From: Bradyrhizobium sp. CCH5-F6
Lineage (GTDB): Bacteria; Pseudomonadota; Alphaproteobacteria; Rhizobiales; Xanthobacteraceae
Length of the DNA: 64,000 nucleotides
Direction: 5' to 3'
NCBI RefSeq assembly: GCF_001556045.1
Contig: NZ_LSIC01000094.1
Span: 124,001 to 188,000, forward strand
Made by a program: the position numbers and the translations under genes
Shown here: positions 18,285 to 27,296 of the stretch, piece by piece
Layout: every line of letters starts with the position of its first letter
Position numbering within the stretch: the first letter of the stretch is position 1
Notes under the pieces: generated by a model
What the model was told of the DNA's origin: nothing
Database searches by the model: none
Seen by the model: only the letters and a program-made list of their open reading frames with translations

Positions 18285-19241
18285 TCAATCTGCGTCGAGA
18301 ACGGCCGGCTCGATGACGCCGGCGCGCTCGGTGATCACCCTGTATTGCTCGGGCCGCCGGTGCGCGGCGAAATTGAACATCTTGTCCTTGCCCTGGCGGC
18401 AGAGGTCGAGGTCGATGTCGGCGACGATCACCTCGTCCGCAAGCGTCTGGGCCTGCGCGACGATGCGGCCGTTGGGATCGACGATGCAGGAGCCGCCGAT
18501 CAGCCCGGAGCCATCCTCCTCGCCCGCCTTGGCCACAGAGATCGCCCAGGTCGCGTTCATGTAGGCGTTGGCCTGCGTCACCAGCGTCGAGTGGAAAGTG
18601 CGCAAGGCGCCGTCTTCGGTGGTGCCACCGTTTGGATCATAGGCCGCCGAATTGTAGCCGATGCAGACGAGCTCGACGCCTTGCAGGCCGAGCACGCGCC
18701 AGGATTCCGGCCAGCGCCGATCGTTGCAGATCATCATGCCCATGATGGCATGGGCCCAGGACGAGCCGGCGCGGAAGGCGGGAAAGCCGAGATCGCCATA
18801 TTCGAAATAGCGCTTTTCGAGCTGCTGGTAGCGCGCGCCCGGACGCGGCTCGACCGACCCCGGCAGGTGCACCTTGCGGTAGCGGCCGAGAATCTCACCG
18901 TCGCGATCGACGAGGACAGAACAATTGTAGCGCCGGCCGTCCGGCGTCAGCTCGGCATAGCCGACATAGAAGCCGACGCGCAGCGCACGCGCCCGATCGA
19001 ACAGCTTGGCCACCGCCGGATTCGGCATGCTCCGCTCGAAATACCGGTCGAGGGCCTCGCCTTCGAGCAGCCAGCGCGGGAAGAAGGTGGTGAAAGCTAG
19101 CTCGGGAAACACTACAAGGCTCGCCCCGCGGCCAGCCGCCTCCTCCAGCATGTCGAGCATCCGCGCCAGCGTATGCTCGCGCGTATCGGCTTTTTGCGTC
19201 GGCCCCATCTGAGCGGCGGCGGCGCGAAGGACACGAACCAA
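18285..19241 (-). CDS. N-carbamoyl-D-amino-acid hydrolase (nitrilase superfamily)
   Basis: Nitrilase-superfamily amidohydrolase of 318 residues. The Glu-Lys-Cys triad is visible: Glu in VVFPELAFTTFFP, Lys in GRYRKVHLPG, and Cys in MMICNDRRWPE. The CNDRRWPE block is diagnostic of D-carbamoylases, which convert N-carbamoyl-D-amino acids to D-amino acid, CO2 and ammonia, the last step of hydantoin breakdown. The likely start is TTG at 19241, because a perfect GGAGG lies 5 bases upstream; a second TTG at 19253 contains that GGAGG within its first codons and would add MEAN. The gene is divergent from a second LysR regulator, and its product D-amino acid could be oxidised by the DAO-type enzymes encoded nearby. 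Confidence 0.92.
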   Translation of the reverse strand: MVRVLRAAAAQMGPTQKADTREHTLARMLDMLEEAAGRGASLVVFPELAFTTFFPRWLLEGEALDRYFERSMPNPAVAKLFDRARALRVGFYVGYAELTPDGRRYNCSVLVDRDGEILGRYRKVHLPGSVEPRPGARYQQLEKRYFEYGDLGFPAFRAGSSWAHAIMGMMICNDRRWPESWRVLGLQGVELVCIGYNSAAYDPNGGTTEDGALRTFHSTLVTQANAYMNATWAISVAKAGEEDGSGLIGGSCIVDPNGRIVAQAQTLADEVIVADIDLDLCRQGKDKMFNFAAHRRPEQYRVITERAGVIEPAVLDAD

Positions 19242-19392
19242 GTTTGCCTCCAATCTATGCGTAGTGCCGCCTCAATGGGCGAGTGAACCCTTTGATACGA
19301 CGCGCAAATCCGCTGCCATTACGGGCAAGCGGGGCTGCAAAATCAATTCGCTTTGCTATGATCTTTTGGCCCTGAGTATAATCGGCAGTGAT
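19242..19392. promoter_or_regulatory. Divergent promoter region, D-carbamoylase / second LysR
   Basis: This 151-base gap separates the carbamoylase start (minus) and the second LysR gene (plus). It must hold both promoters and the likely LysR operator. The segment 19350-19385 is A/T-rich (CTATGATCTTTTGG, GAGTATAATCGG), with TATAAT at 19377-19382 a candidate -10 box for the LysR gene. No operator repeat was assigned. Confidence 0.4.
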
Positions 19393-20319
19393 ATGAACCT
19401 GCGTCAGCTCGAGATTCTGCGTGCGGTCATCCGCCACCGAACCACGGTTGCGGCTGCGGACGAGCTGGCGCTGTCGCAGCCCGCGGTGAGCAATGCGCTG
19501 AAGACGATGGAGGCGCAGGCCGGCTTCGCGCTGTTCGAGCGTGTCAACAACCGGCTGTTTCCGACCGCCGAAGCAATGGCGCTCTACAAGGAAAGCGAAG
19601 CGATCTTCGCCTTGCACGCGAAGCTCGAGAACCGCGTGCGCGATCTGCGCGAGAACCGCTCCGGACATCTTGCGATCGTGGCGACCCCGCCGCTCGCCTA
19701 CAGCATCATCCCTTCCGCGCTGTCGGGCTTCCTGCGCCGACGCCCGGAGACGCGCGTGTTCTTCGACGTGCGCCGCTACGAGGGTATCATCGAAGGCGTG
19801 CTCAGCCGCGTCGCCGAACTCGGCTTCGCCCTCGGGCTGACGCATCATCCCGGCATCGCGCATGAGGTGGTGCATACCGGCGAGATGGTGTGCGTGCTGC
19901 CGCCGCAACATCCGCTCGCCGGCAGGCCGGTGATATCCGCTTCCGATCTTTCCGGCCTGCCCTTCATCGGACTCGAGCGCGGCACGCGGCTTGGTGAAGC
20001 CGTGCGCGACAGCTTCGCCCGCGCCGGTGCGTCGTTCCGGCCGACTGTCGAGGTGCGCTACTGCAACACGGCCTGCGTGCTCGCGGCCGCCGGCGTCGGC
20101 GCTGCGGTGGTCGATCCGTTCTCGCCGCGGCAGAACGTCGGCAGCGGCCTCGTCGTCCGCCCGTTCACGCCGGAGACCCGGGCGGTCGCCTATATGCTGT
20201 GGTCGGAAGCCGAGCCGCTGTCGCGTCTGGCAAAGGCCTTCCTCAACGAGGTCCGCAAGGAGAGCGCGCTGCTCGAGCGCACAGCGCCGCACCAGCAACA
20301 TGGGGCAGAAAGCGACTGA
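19393..20319 (+). CDS. LysR family transcriptional regulator (second)
   Basis: A 308-residue LTTR. The N-terminal helix-turn-helix shows NLRQLEILRAVIRHRTTVAA and SQPAVSNALKTMEAQAGF; the effector domain begins GHLAIVATPPLAYSIIPSAL. The ATG at 19393 yields MNLRQLE, the standard start. It shares a 151-base divergent intergenic region with the D-carbamoylase gene and is followed 39 bases later by a glutamine amidotransferase gene, so it probably controls carbamoylase and possibly the amidotransferase. The two LysR proteins of this region share the fold but little sequence outside the HTH, so they likely respond to different ligands. Confidence 0.92.
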   Translation: MNLRQLEILRAVIRHRTTVAAADELALSQPAVSNALKTMEAQAGFALFERVNNRLFPTAEAMALYKESEAIFALHAKLENRVRDLRENRSGHLAIVATPPLAYSIIPSALSGFLRRRPETRVFFDVRRYEGIIEGVLSRVAELGFALGLTHHPGIAHEVVHTGEMVCVLPPQHPLAGRPVISASDLSGLPFIGLERGTRLGEAVRDSFARAGASFRPTVEVRYCNTACVLAAAGVGAAVVDPFSPRQNVGSGLVVRPFTPETRAVAYMLWSEAEPLSRLAKAFLNEVRKESALLERTAPHQQHGAESD

Positions 20320-20358
20320 GCTTGCGATTACACGCGCAACCTTCTACCCGAGGCGCAC

Positions 20359-21072
20359 ATGGCACGCATCACCATCATCGAAACCGGGCTCGTTCCTCCA
20401 GAGCATCGCGAACGGCACGGCTCGTTTCCGGACATGTTCGCGCGCATGATCCGCGCCGAGGACTCCACAGCCACGGTCGACGTGGTCAGCATCCCGAATG
20501 GCGATACACTCCCCGACCCACGCGAGGTGGAGACGATCCTGATCACCGGCGCGGCCGCCGGCGTCTATGACGAACTCGCGTGGATCGCACCGCTGGAGGA
20601 TTTCGTGCGCAAGGCTTACGTCAACCAGACACCGATGGTTGGTGTCTGCTTCGGCCATCAGCTGATCGCGCAGGCCCTCGGCGGCACCGTACGCAAGTCT
20701 GAGAAGGGCTGGGGCATCGGCCGGCACATCTATCGGGTGCTGCCGGAGAACGGCGTGATCGACGCAGAGTCGGTCGCCATCGCCGCCTCGCATCAGGACC
20801 AGGTGATCGAGCCGCCGAGCGACGCGCTGACGATCCTGTCGTCCGAGTTCACCCCGCATGCCGGCCTGCTCTACGCCAACGGCACGACCCTGACGGTGCA
20901 GCCGCATCCGGAGTTCGACGTGGAGTTTGCGCAGGTGTGTTGCGATCTGCGCGACGGCAATGCGCCGGATGACGTCGTCGCAACGGCGAGGGCGTCGCTG
21001 GCGCAGCCGATGGATAACGCAAAGCTGGGCGGGGCGATTACGAGATTTTTGAAGAAGCGCACGGCTCCTTAG
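20359..21072 (+). CDS. Class I glutamine amidotransferase-like protein
   Basis: A 237-residue stand-alone GATase1 protein. The nucleophile elbow is VGVCFGHQLIAQALGG with Cys about residue 97, and the His-x-Glu pair is in VQPHPEFDVEF, so the Cys-His-Glu triad is intact. Such solitary proteins (YfeJ/guaA-like) act as glutaminases or gamma-glutamyl hydrolases for small amines. Context is a carbamoylase and LysR gene just upstream; a role in hydrolysing gamma-glutamyl or amide intermediates of nitrogenous compound degradation is inferred only. ATG 20359 begins MARITIIETGLVPP. It is followed by a repeat-filled gap. Confidence 0.88.
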   Translation: MARITIIETGLVPPEHRERHGSFPDMFARMIRAEDSTATVDVVSIPNGDTLPDPREVETILITGAAAGVYDELAWIAPLEDFVRKAYVNQTPMVGVCFGHQLIAQALGGTVRKSEKGWGIGRHIYRVLPENGVIDAESVAIAASHQDQVIEPPSDALTILSSEFTPHAGLLYANGTTLTVQPHPEFDVEFAQVCCDLRDGNAPDDVVATARASLAQPMDNAKLGGAITRFLKKRTAP

Positions 21073-21100
21073 TCCGCAGCACTCGCCACGCGGACTCTTC

Positions 21101-21263
21101 CCTTCTCCCCTTGTGGAGAAGGTGGCGCGAAGCGCCGGATGAGGGGTATGCGTCCGCGCATTCAAACGAGAGTTAGACTCGCGGAGAGAGACCCCTCACC
21201 CGTCTCGCCGCTATGCGGCGAGCCACCCTCTCCCACAAGGGGCCCACAAGGGGAGAGGGTGAA
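21101..21263. repeat. Inverted pair of rhizobial REP-like palindromic repeats
   Basis: Two oppositely oriented copies of the sequence family containing CTTCTCCCCTTGTGGAGAAGG, GCGCGAAGCGCC and GATGAGGGGT: first copy at 21101-21147, reversed partner at 21191-21263. The second has a small direct duplication of CCACAAGGGG. They sit between convergent genes. The pair could form a large cruciform or mRNA hairpin and may serve as bidirectional terminator. Confidence 0.75.
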
Positions 21264-21285
21264 GCACCGCCGCTCATAAGAGAGC

Positions 21286-21753
21286 TCAGAACGGATCCGT
21301 CCCCAGCCCTGCCACATCCGCCGGCCTTGGCCCCGGGGCCGGCCAGTGAAACCGGCGATCCTTCTCCGTGATCGCGATGTCGTTGATCGAGGCTTCGCGC
21401 CGCTTCATCAGGCCGTGCTCGTCGAACTCCCACTGCTCGTTGCCGTAGCAGCGATACCACTGGCCATTCCCATCGTGCCATTCGTACTGGAAGCGCACCG
21501 CGATGCGGTTGCCGTCGAAGGCCCACAGGTCCTTGATCAGCCGGTAGTCATGCTCCTTCTCCCATTTGCGGGTGAGGAACGCGACGATGGCCTCGCGGCC
21601 CTGGAAGACTTCGGAACGATTGCGCCAGCGGCTATCCTCGGTATAGGCGAGCGACACTCGCACCGGATCGCGTGAATTCCAGGCGTCCTCGGCCATGCGG
21701 GCCTTTTGCGCGGCGGTCTCGCGGGTGAAGGGTGGAAGCGGCGGGCGCGACAT
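21286..21753 (-). CDS. DUF1348 family protein (NTF2-like fold)
   Basis: A 155-residue protein with the DUF1348 pattern: [40 protein letters not shown], then [20 protein letters not shown] and [23 protein letters not shown]1348 belongs to the NTF2-like cone-shaped fold, often found in small enzymes or binding proteins. No catalytic residues are assigned. It starts with ATG at 21753 and is followed by the repeat pair. No operon partner is obvious (ybgC ends 79 bases upstream, on the same strand). Function unknown. Confidence 0.88.
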   Translation of the reverse strand: MSRPPLPPFTRETAAQKARMAEDAWNSRDPVRVSLAYTEDSRWRNRSEVFQGREAIVAFLTRKWEKEHDYRLIKDLWAFDGNRIAVRFQYEWHDGNGQWYRCYGNEQWEFDEHGLMKRREASINDIAITEKDRRFHWPAPGPRPADVAGLGTDPF

Positions 21754-21832
21754 GATGGCCTCATCGGTTGATCGGGGCCGTGAATTTATCGCCGCAATTC
21801 GCGGAGTCGATAGGCCATCACAAATCAGGCGA

Positions 21833-22282
21833 TCATGAAATCAGATCGGCTTTCATCAGCGTGCGTATCGACTTCGGAATCGGCTGGGCGCGACCGCCGC
21901 TGATGAAGGCAACGCGGACCTCGGCCTTCACCAGCACGTCATGACCGCGCCGCACCTCCTGCGCCAGCATGATGGACGCACCCTTCACCGCGATCGGCCA
22001 GGTCACGACGTCGAGCACGTCGTCCATTCGCGCGGGCTTGAGGAAATCCAGATGCATCGAGCGGACGACGAAGGCAAAGCCTGCGCCCTCCGTCTCGACC
22101 TGCTCGAACAGCGCCTGCTGCTCGGCGCCCATCAGCCTGAGATGATTTGTTCGTCCGCGCTCCATGTAGCGCAGATAATTGGCGTGATAGACGATCCCCG
22201 AGAAATCCGTGTCCTCGTAATAGACGCGGACCTGCATGTGGTGGCGGCCGTCGCGGATCTCGCCGTCGAGATGAGCTGTCAC
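21833..22282 (-). CDS. ybgC: Acyl-CoA thioesterase, tol-pal associated (YbgC)
   Basis: Hot-dog fold thioesterase of 149 residues. The active-site motif [20 protein letters not shown] carries the catalytic Asp ([12 protein letters not shown]), followed by [10 protein letters not shown]. YbgC hydrolyses short-chain acyl-CoAs and is generally linked to the Tol-Pal system and phospholipid metabolism. The GTG start at 22282 is preferred: AGAGG lies 8 bases upstream and it gives [12 protein letters not shown]; an ATG at 22360 would overlap the end of the metallophosphoesterase gene. The latter ends 67 bases upstream on the same strand, as an operon with it and ruvB. tolQRAB does not follow. Confidence 0.9.
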   Translation of the reverse strand: MTAHLDGEIRDGRHHMQVRVYYEDTDFSGIVYHANYLRYMERGRTNHLRLMGAEQQALFEQVETEGAGFAFVVRSMHLDFLKPARMDDVLDVVTWPIAVKGASIMLAQEVRRGHDVLVKAEVRVAFISGGRAQPIPKSIRTLMKADLIS

Positions 22283-22349
22283 GTCGCGAGCCTCTTCGCT
22301 TGTCGCTGTCGGCCCGTTTTGCGCAAAATCCGCGGTCCGCGCAAGCGTG

Positions 22350-23270
22350 TTAGGACACAACCGGTGCGGTCCGCCCCAGTCTCACCTCGACGATCTCCGG
22401 GGGCACGCCGACGCGGAGCGGCATGATGCTGCAACCGAGGCCGCCGGAGATGATGACGTCGCATTTCAGCCTGACATGACCATAAGCGAGGTGGACGCCC
22501 TGCTGCGGCGGCACCGCGGGGGACCAGCCGAGCAGGCGGACCTGGCCGCCATGGGTATGGCCGGACAGTTGCAACGCGACCCGCGCCGGCACGCGCGGCG
22601 CAATGTTGGGCTCATGCGCGAGCAGGATGATGGGTGCATCGTCCGTGACCTTGGCGAGCGTCGCGCCGAGATCGTCGGCGCCGAACCGTGCCGTGCTGCG
22701 AAACCGGCGCGCCGGCAGGAACGCGAGTTGATCGCCGAGACCGGCGAGCCAGAACGGCCGGCCGTCCTTGGTGAGGCGCACCACGTCGTTCTCGTAGACG
22801 GGGATTCCGGCCGCTTCCAGCGCACGATGCGCGACGGTCGTCCCCTGCCCGGCTCGCTGCACGGCCCTGTCGTCCCAATAATCGTGATTGCCCATGACGG
22901 CGTGGACGCCCAGCGGCGCCTTGAGGCCGGCCAGCACGCGTGCCCATTCGCTGCACGGAATGATGCGCGTGACCTGATGCAGGCCGGCGACATAGTCGCC
23001 GAGCAGCACAATGATGTCGGCGTTCAGCGCATTAGTGCGGTCGACGATGGCCGCGACGCGGTCCAGCGGCATCCAGGGATCGCAGGCATGGAGGTCGGCG
23101 ATGACGGCGATCTTCAACGGAAGGTCCGCCGGCCATTGCCGCGGCGTCGGATGATAGCGGGTGACGCGGAGCCGCAGCATCGGCTCGACGCCGACACCAT
23201 AGGCGGCGGTCGAGACGCCGAGGGCGGACAGGCCGCCGATGGAGCGGATGAGATGACGGCGCGTGATCAT
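22350..23270 (-). CDS. Calcineurin-like metallophosphoesterase (YaeI-type)
   Basis: A 306-residue dinuclear metal phosphoesterase. The N-terminus MITRRHLIRSIGGLSALG is a twin-arginine-like export signal or anchor. Metal-ligand motifs are in order: VIADLHACDP (DxH), LLGDYVAG (GDxx), VMGNHDYWDD (GNHD), LLAHEPN (H) and SGHTHGGQVRL (GHTHGGQ). These match the YaeI/YkuE phosphodiesterase group, predicted to act in the cell envelope on phospholipid or UDP-sugar type substrates. Starting at ATG 23270, it follows the duplicated-domain gene by 105 bases. The substrate is not known. Confidence 0.9.
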   Translation of the reverse strand: MITRRHLIRSIGGLSALGVSTAAYGVGVEPMLRLRVTRYHPTPRQWPADLPLKIAVIADLHACDPWMPLDRVAAIVDRTNALNADIIVLLGDYVAGLHQVTRIIPCSEWARVLAGLKAPLGVHAVMGNHDYWDDRAVQRAGQGTTVAHRALEAAGIPVYENDVVRLTKDGRPFWLAGLGDQLAFLPARRFRSTARFGADDLGATLAKVTDDAPIILLAHEPNIAPRVPARVALQLSGHTHGGQVRLLGWSPAVPPQQGVHLAYGHVRLKCDVIISGGLGCSIMPLRVGVPPEIVEVRLGRTAPVVS

Positions 23271-23375
23271 GGAAGCCCGTTTCTGATGCAGCCTCTCGAT
23301 GCGATGCGATTGAAGCGGAATTGGGATGCGCTCGTGCAGATCGTCTGCATCCTCGTGCAGACACCTGCACGGGGA

Positions 23376-24245
23376 TCACCAGCGACTATCGCCGATCAAC
23401 GCATCCAGCCGCGTCTTTAGTTCGTCCGGCGCGCGGTAGTACCAGACACCGCCGAGCAGATCGCGAAAACGTTCATTGACACGCGCCTCACGCTCGATGC
23501 GGTCGATCGTCACGGCGCTGATCACATCTTCGAGGGGACCTGCGGCCAGCAGCGACAGCAATACCGGATTGGCCTCGATCTTCAGGATCTCCAGGATCAG
23601 GTCGATCATTCGGTCGGGATCATCCTCGCGCAGGTCTCGCTCGAAATCCATGATCGCGAACAAATTGTCATCCTGGTCGCGATCGGACTTGGAATATTGC
23701 TCGACCCAGGCACGGGCGAGCGCTGCGGTCGACATGCCGGCGCAATCGAGCGGCTCGCGCGGCGTGCGCTGCGCCAGATGGTCGGCCTGCCAGGCCTCGC
23801 TGTCGGCAAGTCCTGCAATACGCGACATCAAGGGGTCGCCGGGATCGACATGTACGCCGCCGAGCAGCCAGCGCAGGCGGTCATTGTGTTCGGCTTCGCG
23901 CTCGATGCGCGCGATCACCGCCTCGCCATGTGCATAGAGCAGCGACAGCAGGAACTTGTCGTTGAGCTGCATCACGGTCGGCTTGTCGGTCTCGGTCTTG
24001 AGCACCTCCAGCACGAGATCGAGCGCCTGTTGCGGCCGGCGGTGAGGCAGATGATCGAAATAGAGTTTCAAGGCCCAGACGCTGCCGACCTGGTCGCGCC
24101 GGCTGACGCGTTGAAGCGCGCACCACATCGACGCCAGTTCGCCGACCGGCATCGGGTCCAGGAACGCCTCGGTGTCGTCAGGCGTGCGCAGCTGTGGCGT
24201 GGCCGCAAGGGCCTCGAGCAATCCAGCGTCGTCCGTCAGCGCCAT
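23376..24245 (-). CDS. Protein with two DUF6869-like domains
   Basis: A 289-residue cytosolic protein consisting of two homologous halves of about 110 residues. In the first half ASMWCALQR aligns with ARAWVEQYS of the second, QQALDLVLEVLK with DRMIDLILEILK, and LRWLLGGVHV with FRDLLGGVWYY. Both halves contain VIARIEREAEHN/TIDRIEREARVN. The second also has the LAAGPLEDVI element typical of DUF6869. No enzymatic motif, signal peptide or membrane helix is seen. ATG 24245 has GGAG upstream; an in-frame GTG at 24254 would add three residues. It follows ruvB by 98 bases on the same strand. Function unknown. Confidence 0.75.
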   Translation of the reverse strand: MALTDDAGLLEALAATPQLRTPDDTEAFLDPMPVGELASMWCALQRVSRRDQVGSVWALKLYFDHLPHRRPQQALDLVLEVLKTETDKPTVMQLNDKFLLSLLYAHGEAVIARIEREAEHNDRLRWLLGGVHVDPGDPLMSRIAGLADSEAWQADHLAQRTPREPLDCAGMSTAALARAWVEQYSKSDRDQDDNLFAIMDFERDLREDDPDRMIDLILEILKIEANPVLLSLLAAGPLEDVISAVTIDRIEREARVNERFRDLLGGVWYYRAPDELKTRLDALIGDSRW

Positions 24246-24343
24246 TCTTCCCACTCCAATCCGTGCAGGTGAGCGGCGATGCCATCCGCCGCGCGTTCGG
24301 ATTAGTGATGGGATTGAAGCGGTGGGTTCACCGGTTGCGGCAG

Positions 24344-25396
24344 TCAGTCGTCATCGGCCCGATCAGTGCCGAACAAGCCGAACTGGGCCGGATCGCGATG
24401 AGGCTCGGCGAGACCGAGATGGCGGAAGGCGTGCGAGGTGAGCAGCCGGCCGCGCGGGGTGCGCTGCAGATAGCCGCACTGGATCAGATAGGGCTCGATG
24501 ATGTCCTCGATGGCATCGCGCGGCTCGGACAGCGCTGCGGCCATCGTCTCGACGCCGACCGGGCCGCCGCCATAATTGAGCGCGATGGTCGAGAGATAGC
24601 GGCGATCCATCGCGTCGAGACCGGCGGCGTCGACCTCGAGCGCGCTCAGCGCGTGATCGGCGATCTTGCGATCGATCGTGGCGGCATCGGCCGCGGAGGC
24701 GAAATCGCGGACGCGCCGGAGCAGGCGGCCGGCGATACGCGGCGTACCACGGGCGCGGCGCGCGATCTCGTTGGCGCCATCGGCGCTCATGCCGACATTG
24801 AGCACGCGGGCGCCGCGGCTGACGATGCTCTCCAGTTCCTCAATGGTGTAGAAGTTGAGCCGCACCGGAATGCCGAAGCGGTCGCGCAGCGGATTGGTCA
24901 AAAGGCCGGCGCGCGTGGTCGCGCCGACGAGCGTGAATTTGGACAGCTCGATCTTGACCGAGCGCGCCGCCGGGCCCTCGCCGATGATGAGGTCGAGCTG
25001 AAAGTCCTCCATCGCGGGATAGAGCACTTCTTCCACGGCCGGGCTGAGGCGATGGATCTCGTCGATGAAGAGCACGTCACGCTCTTCGAGATTGGTCAGC
25101 AGCGCCGCGAGATCGCCGGCCTTGGCGATCACCGGGCCTGATGTGGCGCGAAAGCCGACGCCGAGCTCCTTGGCCACGATCTGCGCCAGCGTGGTCTTGC
25201 CGAGGCCGGGCGGCCCGACGAACAGCACGTGATCCAGCGCCTCGCCGCGCTTGCGCGCCGCCTCGATGAAGATCGACAGGTTCTTGCGCGCCTGCTGCTG
25301 GCCGACGAAGTCGGACAGCGATTGCGGCCGCAGCGCGGTATCGCCGACATCGTCGCTGCGGCGCTCGGGCGTAACGATGCGTGGGGGCGTTGTCAT
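24344..25396 (-). CDS. ruvB: Holliday junction branch migration DNA helicase RuvB
   Basis: AAA+ motor of the RuvAB branch-migration complex, 350 residues. Walker A is [14 protein letters not shown], Walker [12 protein letters not shown], sensor 1 GATTRAGLL and the Arg-finger region NPLRDRFG. The C-terminal winged helix contains [18 protein letters not shown]. The ATG at 25396 overlaps the stop of the upstream small membrane-protein gene by 4 bases (ATGA). The gene is thus coupled to an unusual ruvC-ruvA-X-ruvB operon. It acts with RuvA on stalled forks and recombination junctions. Confidence 0.98.
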   Translation of the reverse strand: MTTPPRIVTPERRSDDVGDTALRPQSLSDFVGQQQARKNLSIFIEAARKRGEALDHVLFVGPPGLGKTTLAQIVAKELGVGFRATSGPVIAKAGDLAALLTNLEERDVLFIDEIHRLSPAVEEVLYPAMEDFQLDLIIGEGPAARSVKIELSKFTLVGATTRAGLLTNPLRDRFGIPVRLNFYTIEELESIVSRGARVLNVGMSADGANEIARRARGTPRIAGRLLRRVRDFASAADAATIDRKIADHALSALEVDAAGLDAMDRRYLSTIALNYGGGPVGVETMAAALSEPRDAIEDIIEPYLIQCGYLQRTPRGRLLTSHAFRHLGLAEPHRDPAQFGLFGTDRADDD

Positions 25397-25923
25397 GAGG
25401 GCAGGATAACACGATGCAAAGGTTTCGCGAGCCACCAGCACAGGCTGGCCGGAATGACGGCGACGATGGCGAGCATCGCCGAAAGCTTCAGCGCCTCTGG
25501 CACGGAACGGACACTCGGCACGATCACCGCCGAGGTTTCGGAGGGCACAACGAACATGCCGAGCGCGACGAAGCCGGACGCAGCCACGGCCGCGGCGAGC
25601 CACGCCATCCAGATCATGTTGACATCGGCGTAGACCGCAGCAAACGCGAATATCAGGCCGGCAACGACTGCAGGAAGAAACGAGGCGAGAACCGTGGCGA
25701 TGGCCAGCAGCAAGATCGCGATCGAAGCCAGGGCGCGCAGAGCCTCCAGATCGAGGAGCACAAAAAACATCTGCAGCACCGCGGCACCGAGCGCCGTCAC
25801 CACGACCGAAACCAGCGCGGCGGTCGTCAGCGGCCCCACAACGGAGAAAACCACGACGATACCGACCACGCACGAAAGGCGACGAAAGAGAGCGGGGACG
25901 GGATTGGCGCGTGCTGCGCTCAC
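25393..25923 (-). CDS. Small integral membrane protein encoded between ruvA and ruvB
   Basis: A 176-residue hydrophobic protein with about five predicted transmembrane helices: [71 protein letters not shown] (followed by the [19 protein letters not shown] segment) and [18 protein letters not shown]. No known domain was recognised. Its GTG start at 25923 overlaps the ruvA stop by 4 bases and its stop overlaps the ruvB ATG by 4 bases, so it is embedded and coupled in the resolvasome operon. The tight coupling argues for a real gene, but its role is unknown; it may simply be a passenger. Confidence 0.82.
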   Translation of the reverse strand: MSAARANPVPALFRRLSCVVGIVVVFSVVGPLTTAALVSVVVTALGAAVLQMFFVLLDLEALRALASIAILLLAIATVLASFLPAVVAGLIFAFAAVYADVNMIWMAWLAAAVAASGFVALGMFVVPSETSAVIVPSVRSVPEALKLSAMLAIVAVIPASLCWWLAKPLHRVILPS

Positions 25924-26537
25924 TTCGACAGCTCCTTCAGGCCGAGCCGAATGAGCTGCGCGGTCTCGGCATTCTCACCAGCGCTCCGCGAGGCCGACGC
26001 GATCGCCGCGGCCGCCTGCGGCTGGCCATAGCCGAGATTGACCAGCGCCGAAATCGCATCCGCTACCGGCCGCGGCGCGCGCTGGTCGTCGACGGCGCCG
26101 GCGAGATGCACGACGGCCGGGTCGACATTGGCGAAGGCCGGCGCCTTGTCCTTGAGCTCGGTGACGATGCGCTCGGCGACCTTGGGGCCGACGCCGGGGG
26201 TACGCGCCACCGCGGCCTTGTCGCGCAGCGCAATGGCATTGGCGAGATCGGCCGGCGACAGCGTGCCGAGCACGGCGAGCGCGACCTTGGCGCCGACACC
26301 CTGCACGGTCTGGAGCAGGCGAAACCATTCGCGCTCCTGGTCGGTGCGGAAGCCGAACAGCTTGATCTGGTCCTCGCGAACATAGGTCTCGATGGAGAGC
26401 ACGGCGGCCTCGCCGGGCGACGGCAGATGCTGTAGCGTACGTGCCGAACAGTGCACCTGATAGCCGACACCACCGACATCGAGGACCACGTAGTCCTCGC
26501 CGTAGGAATCGATCAGGCCCTTGAGCTTGCCGATCAT
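25920..26537 (-). CDS. ruvA: Holliday junction branch migration protein RuvA
   Basis: Tetrameric junction-binding subunit, 205 residues. Domain I is [25 protein letters not shown], the OB-fold start; domain II has the helix-hairpin-helix motifs [17 protein letters not shown] and [19 protein letters not shown]; domain III ([15 protein letters not shown]) binds RuvB. The ATG overlaps the ruvC stop by 4 bases and its stop overlaps the GTG of the membrane-protein gene. Role: recognition of Holliday junctions and loading of RuvB. Confidence 0.97.
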   Translation of the reverse strand: MIGKLKGLIDSYGEDYVVLDVGGVGYQVHCSARTLQHLPSPGEAAVLSIETYVREDQIKLFGFRTDQEREWFRLLQTVQGVGAKVALAVLGTLSPADLANAIALRDKAAVARTPGVGPKVAERIVTELKDKAPAFANVDPAVVHLAGAVDDQRAPRPVADAISALVNLGYGQPQAAAAIASASRSAGENAETAQLIRLGLKELSK

Positions 26538-27061
26538 AGACCCGCCACCTTCAGCCGCAGCGCCGTGCTCTGGCGGTGATGGGCATGGGTGATGGCGATG
26601 GCGAGCGCGTCGGCCGCATCCGCGGACGGCGGCTCGGCCTTGGGCAGCAATATCTTCAGCATCATGGCGATCTGTTGCTTGTCGGCGTGGCCGGCGCCGA
26701 CCACGGTCTTCTTGACCTGGTTCGGCGCGTACTCGGCGACAGAGATGCCGAACATCGCGGGCGCCAGCATGGCGACGCCGCGGGCCTGGCCGAGCTTCAG
26801 CGTCGCAACGCCGTCCTTGTTGACGAAGGTCTGCTCGACCGCCGCTTCCACCGGCTGGTGGTTGGAGAGAACGGCCGCGAGCCCCTCATGGATCGCGAGC
26901 AGGCGGCTCGCCAGCGGCAAATCGTCCGGCGGCTCCACCGAACCGCAGGCGACGTAGATCAGCCGGTTGCCCTCGGCCTCGATCACGCCCCAGCCGGTGC
27001 GGCGCAGGCCGGGGTCGATGCCGATGATGCGAACGGGGCCACGAATCGGGAGCGCGGTCAT
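26534..27061 (-). CDS. ruvC: Crossover junction endodeoxyribonuclease RuvC
   Basis: Holliday junction resolvase of 175 residues. Catalytic acids are visible: Asp in [15 protein letters not shown], Glu in [13 protein letters not shown], and the C-terminal pair in [15 protein letters not shown]. It cuts junctions symmetrically, together with RuvAB. ATG 27061 ([18 protein letters not shown]) is the natural start; an in-frame ATG at 27133 would add 24 unconserved residues. First gene of the ruvC-ruvA-X-ruvB operon; the regulator-like yebC lies 235 bases upstream, with a palindromic repeat in between. Confidence 0.97.
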   Translation of the reverse strand: MTALPIRGPVRIIGIDPGLRRTGWGVIEAEGNRLIYVACGSVEPPDDLPLASRLLAIHEGLAAVLSNHQPVEAAVEQTFVNKDGVATLKLGQARGVAMLAPAMFGISVAEYAPNQVKKTVVGAGHADKQQIAMMLKILLPKAEPPSADAADALAIAITHAHHRQSTALRLKVAGL

Positions 27062-27169
27062 GGGCCAGTGATAGCGGCTGGCTGTCGCGGGGGAAACAGA
27101 AACAGAACGGAAGTAACAGGGGAAAGGGAGCACATTGAGGGGCGGCCGACGCCCACCTCGCTTTCGGTC

Positions 27170-27269
27170 GTCATACCCCGCGAAGGCGGGGTATCCAGTA
27201 CGCCGCGTCCTATCCGTATCCCTCTGGCGTCTCTGGAATACTGGATCGCCCGCCTTCGCGGGCGATGAC
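27170..27269. repeat. Dispersed palindromic repeat (GTCAT..CCCGCGAAGGCGGG..ATCCAGTA type)
   Basis: An inverted pair: GTCATACCCCGCGAAGGCGGGGTATCC at the left and its partner ATACTGGATCGCCCGCCTTCGCGGGCGATGAC at the right. Each arm has its own GC-rich hairpin and the ends GTCAT/ATGAC are mutually inverted. It fills the gap between yebC and ruvC, on which it could act as terminator or mRNA-stability element. The same type recurs at 36052-36152. Confidence 0.75.
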
Positions 27270-27296
27270 AGCGATGGATAAGGCTGACAGACGGCC

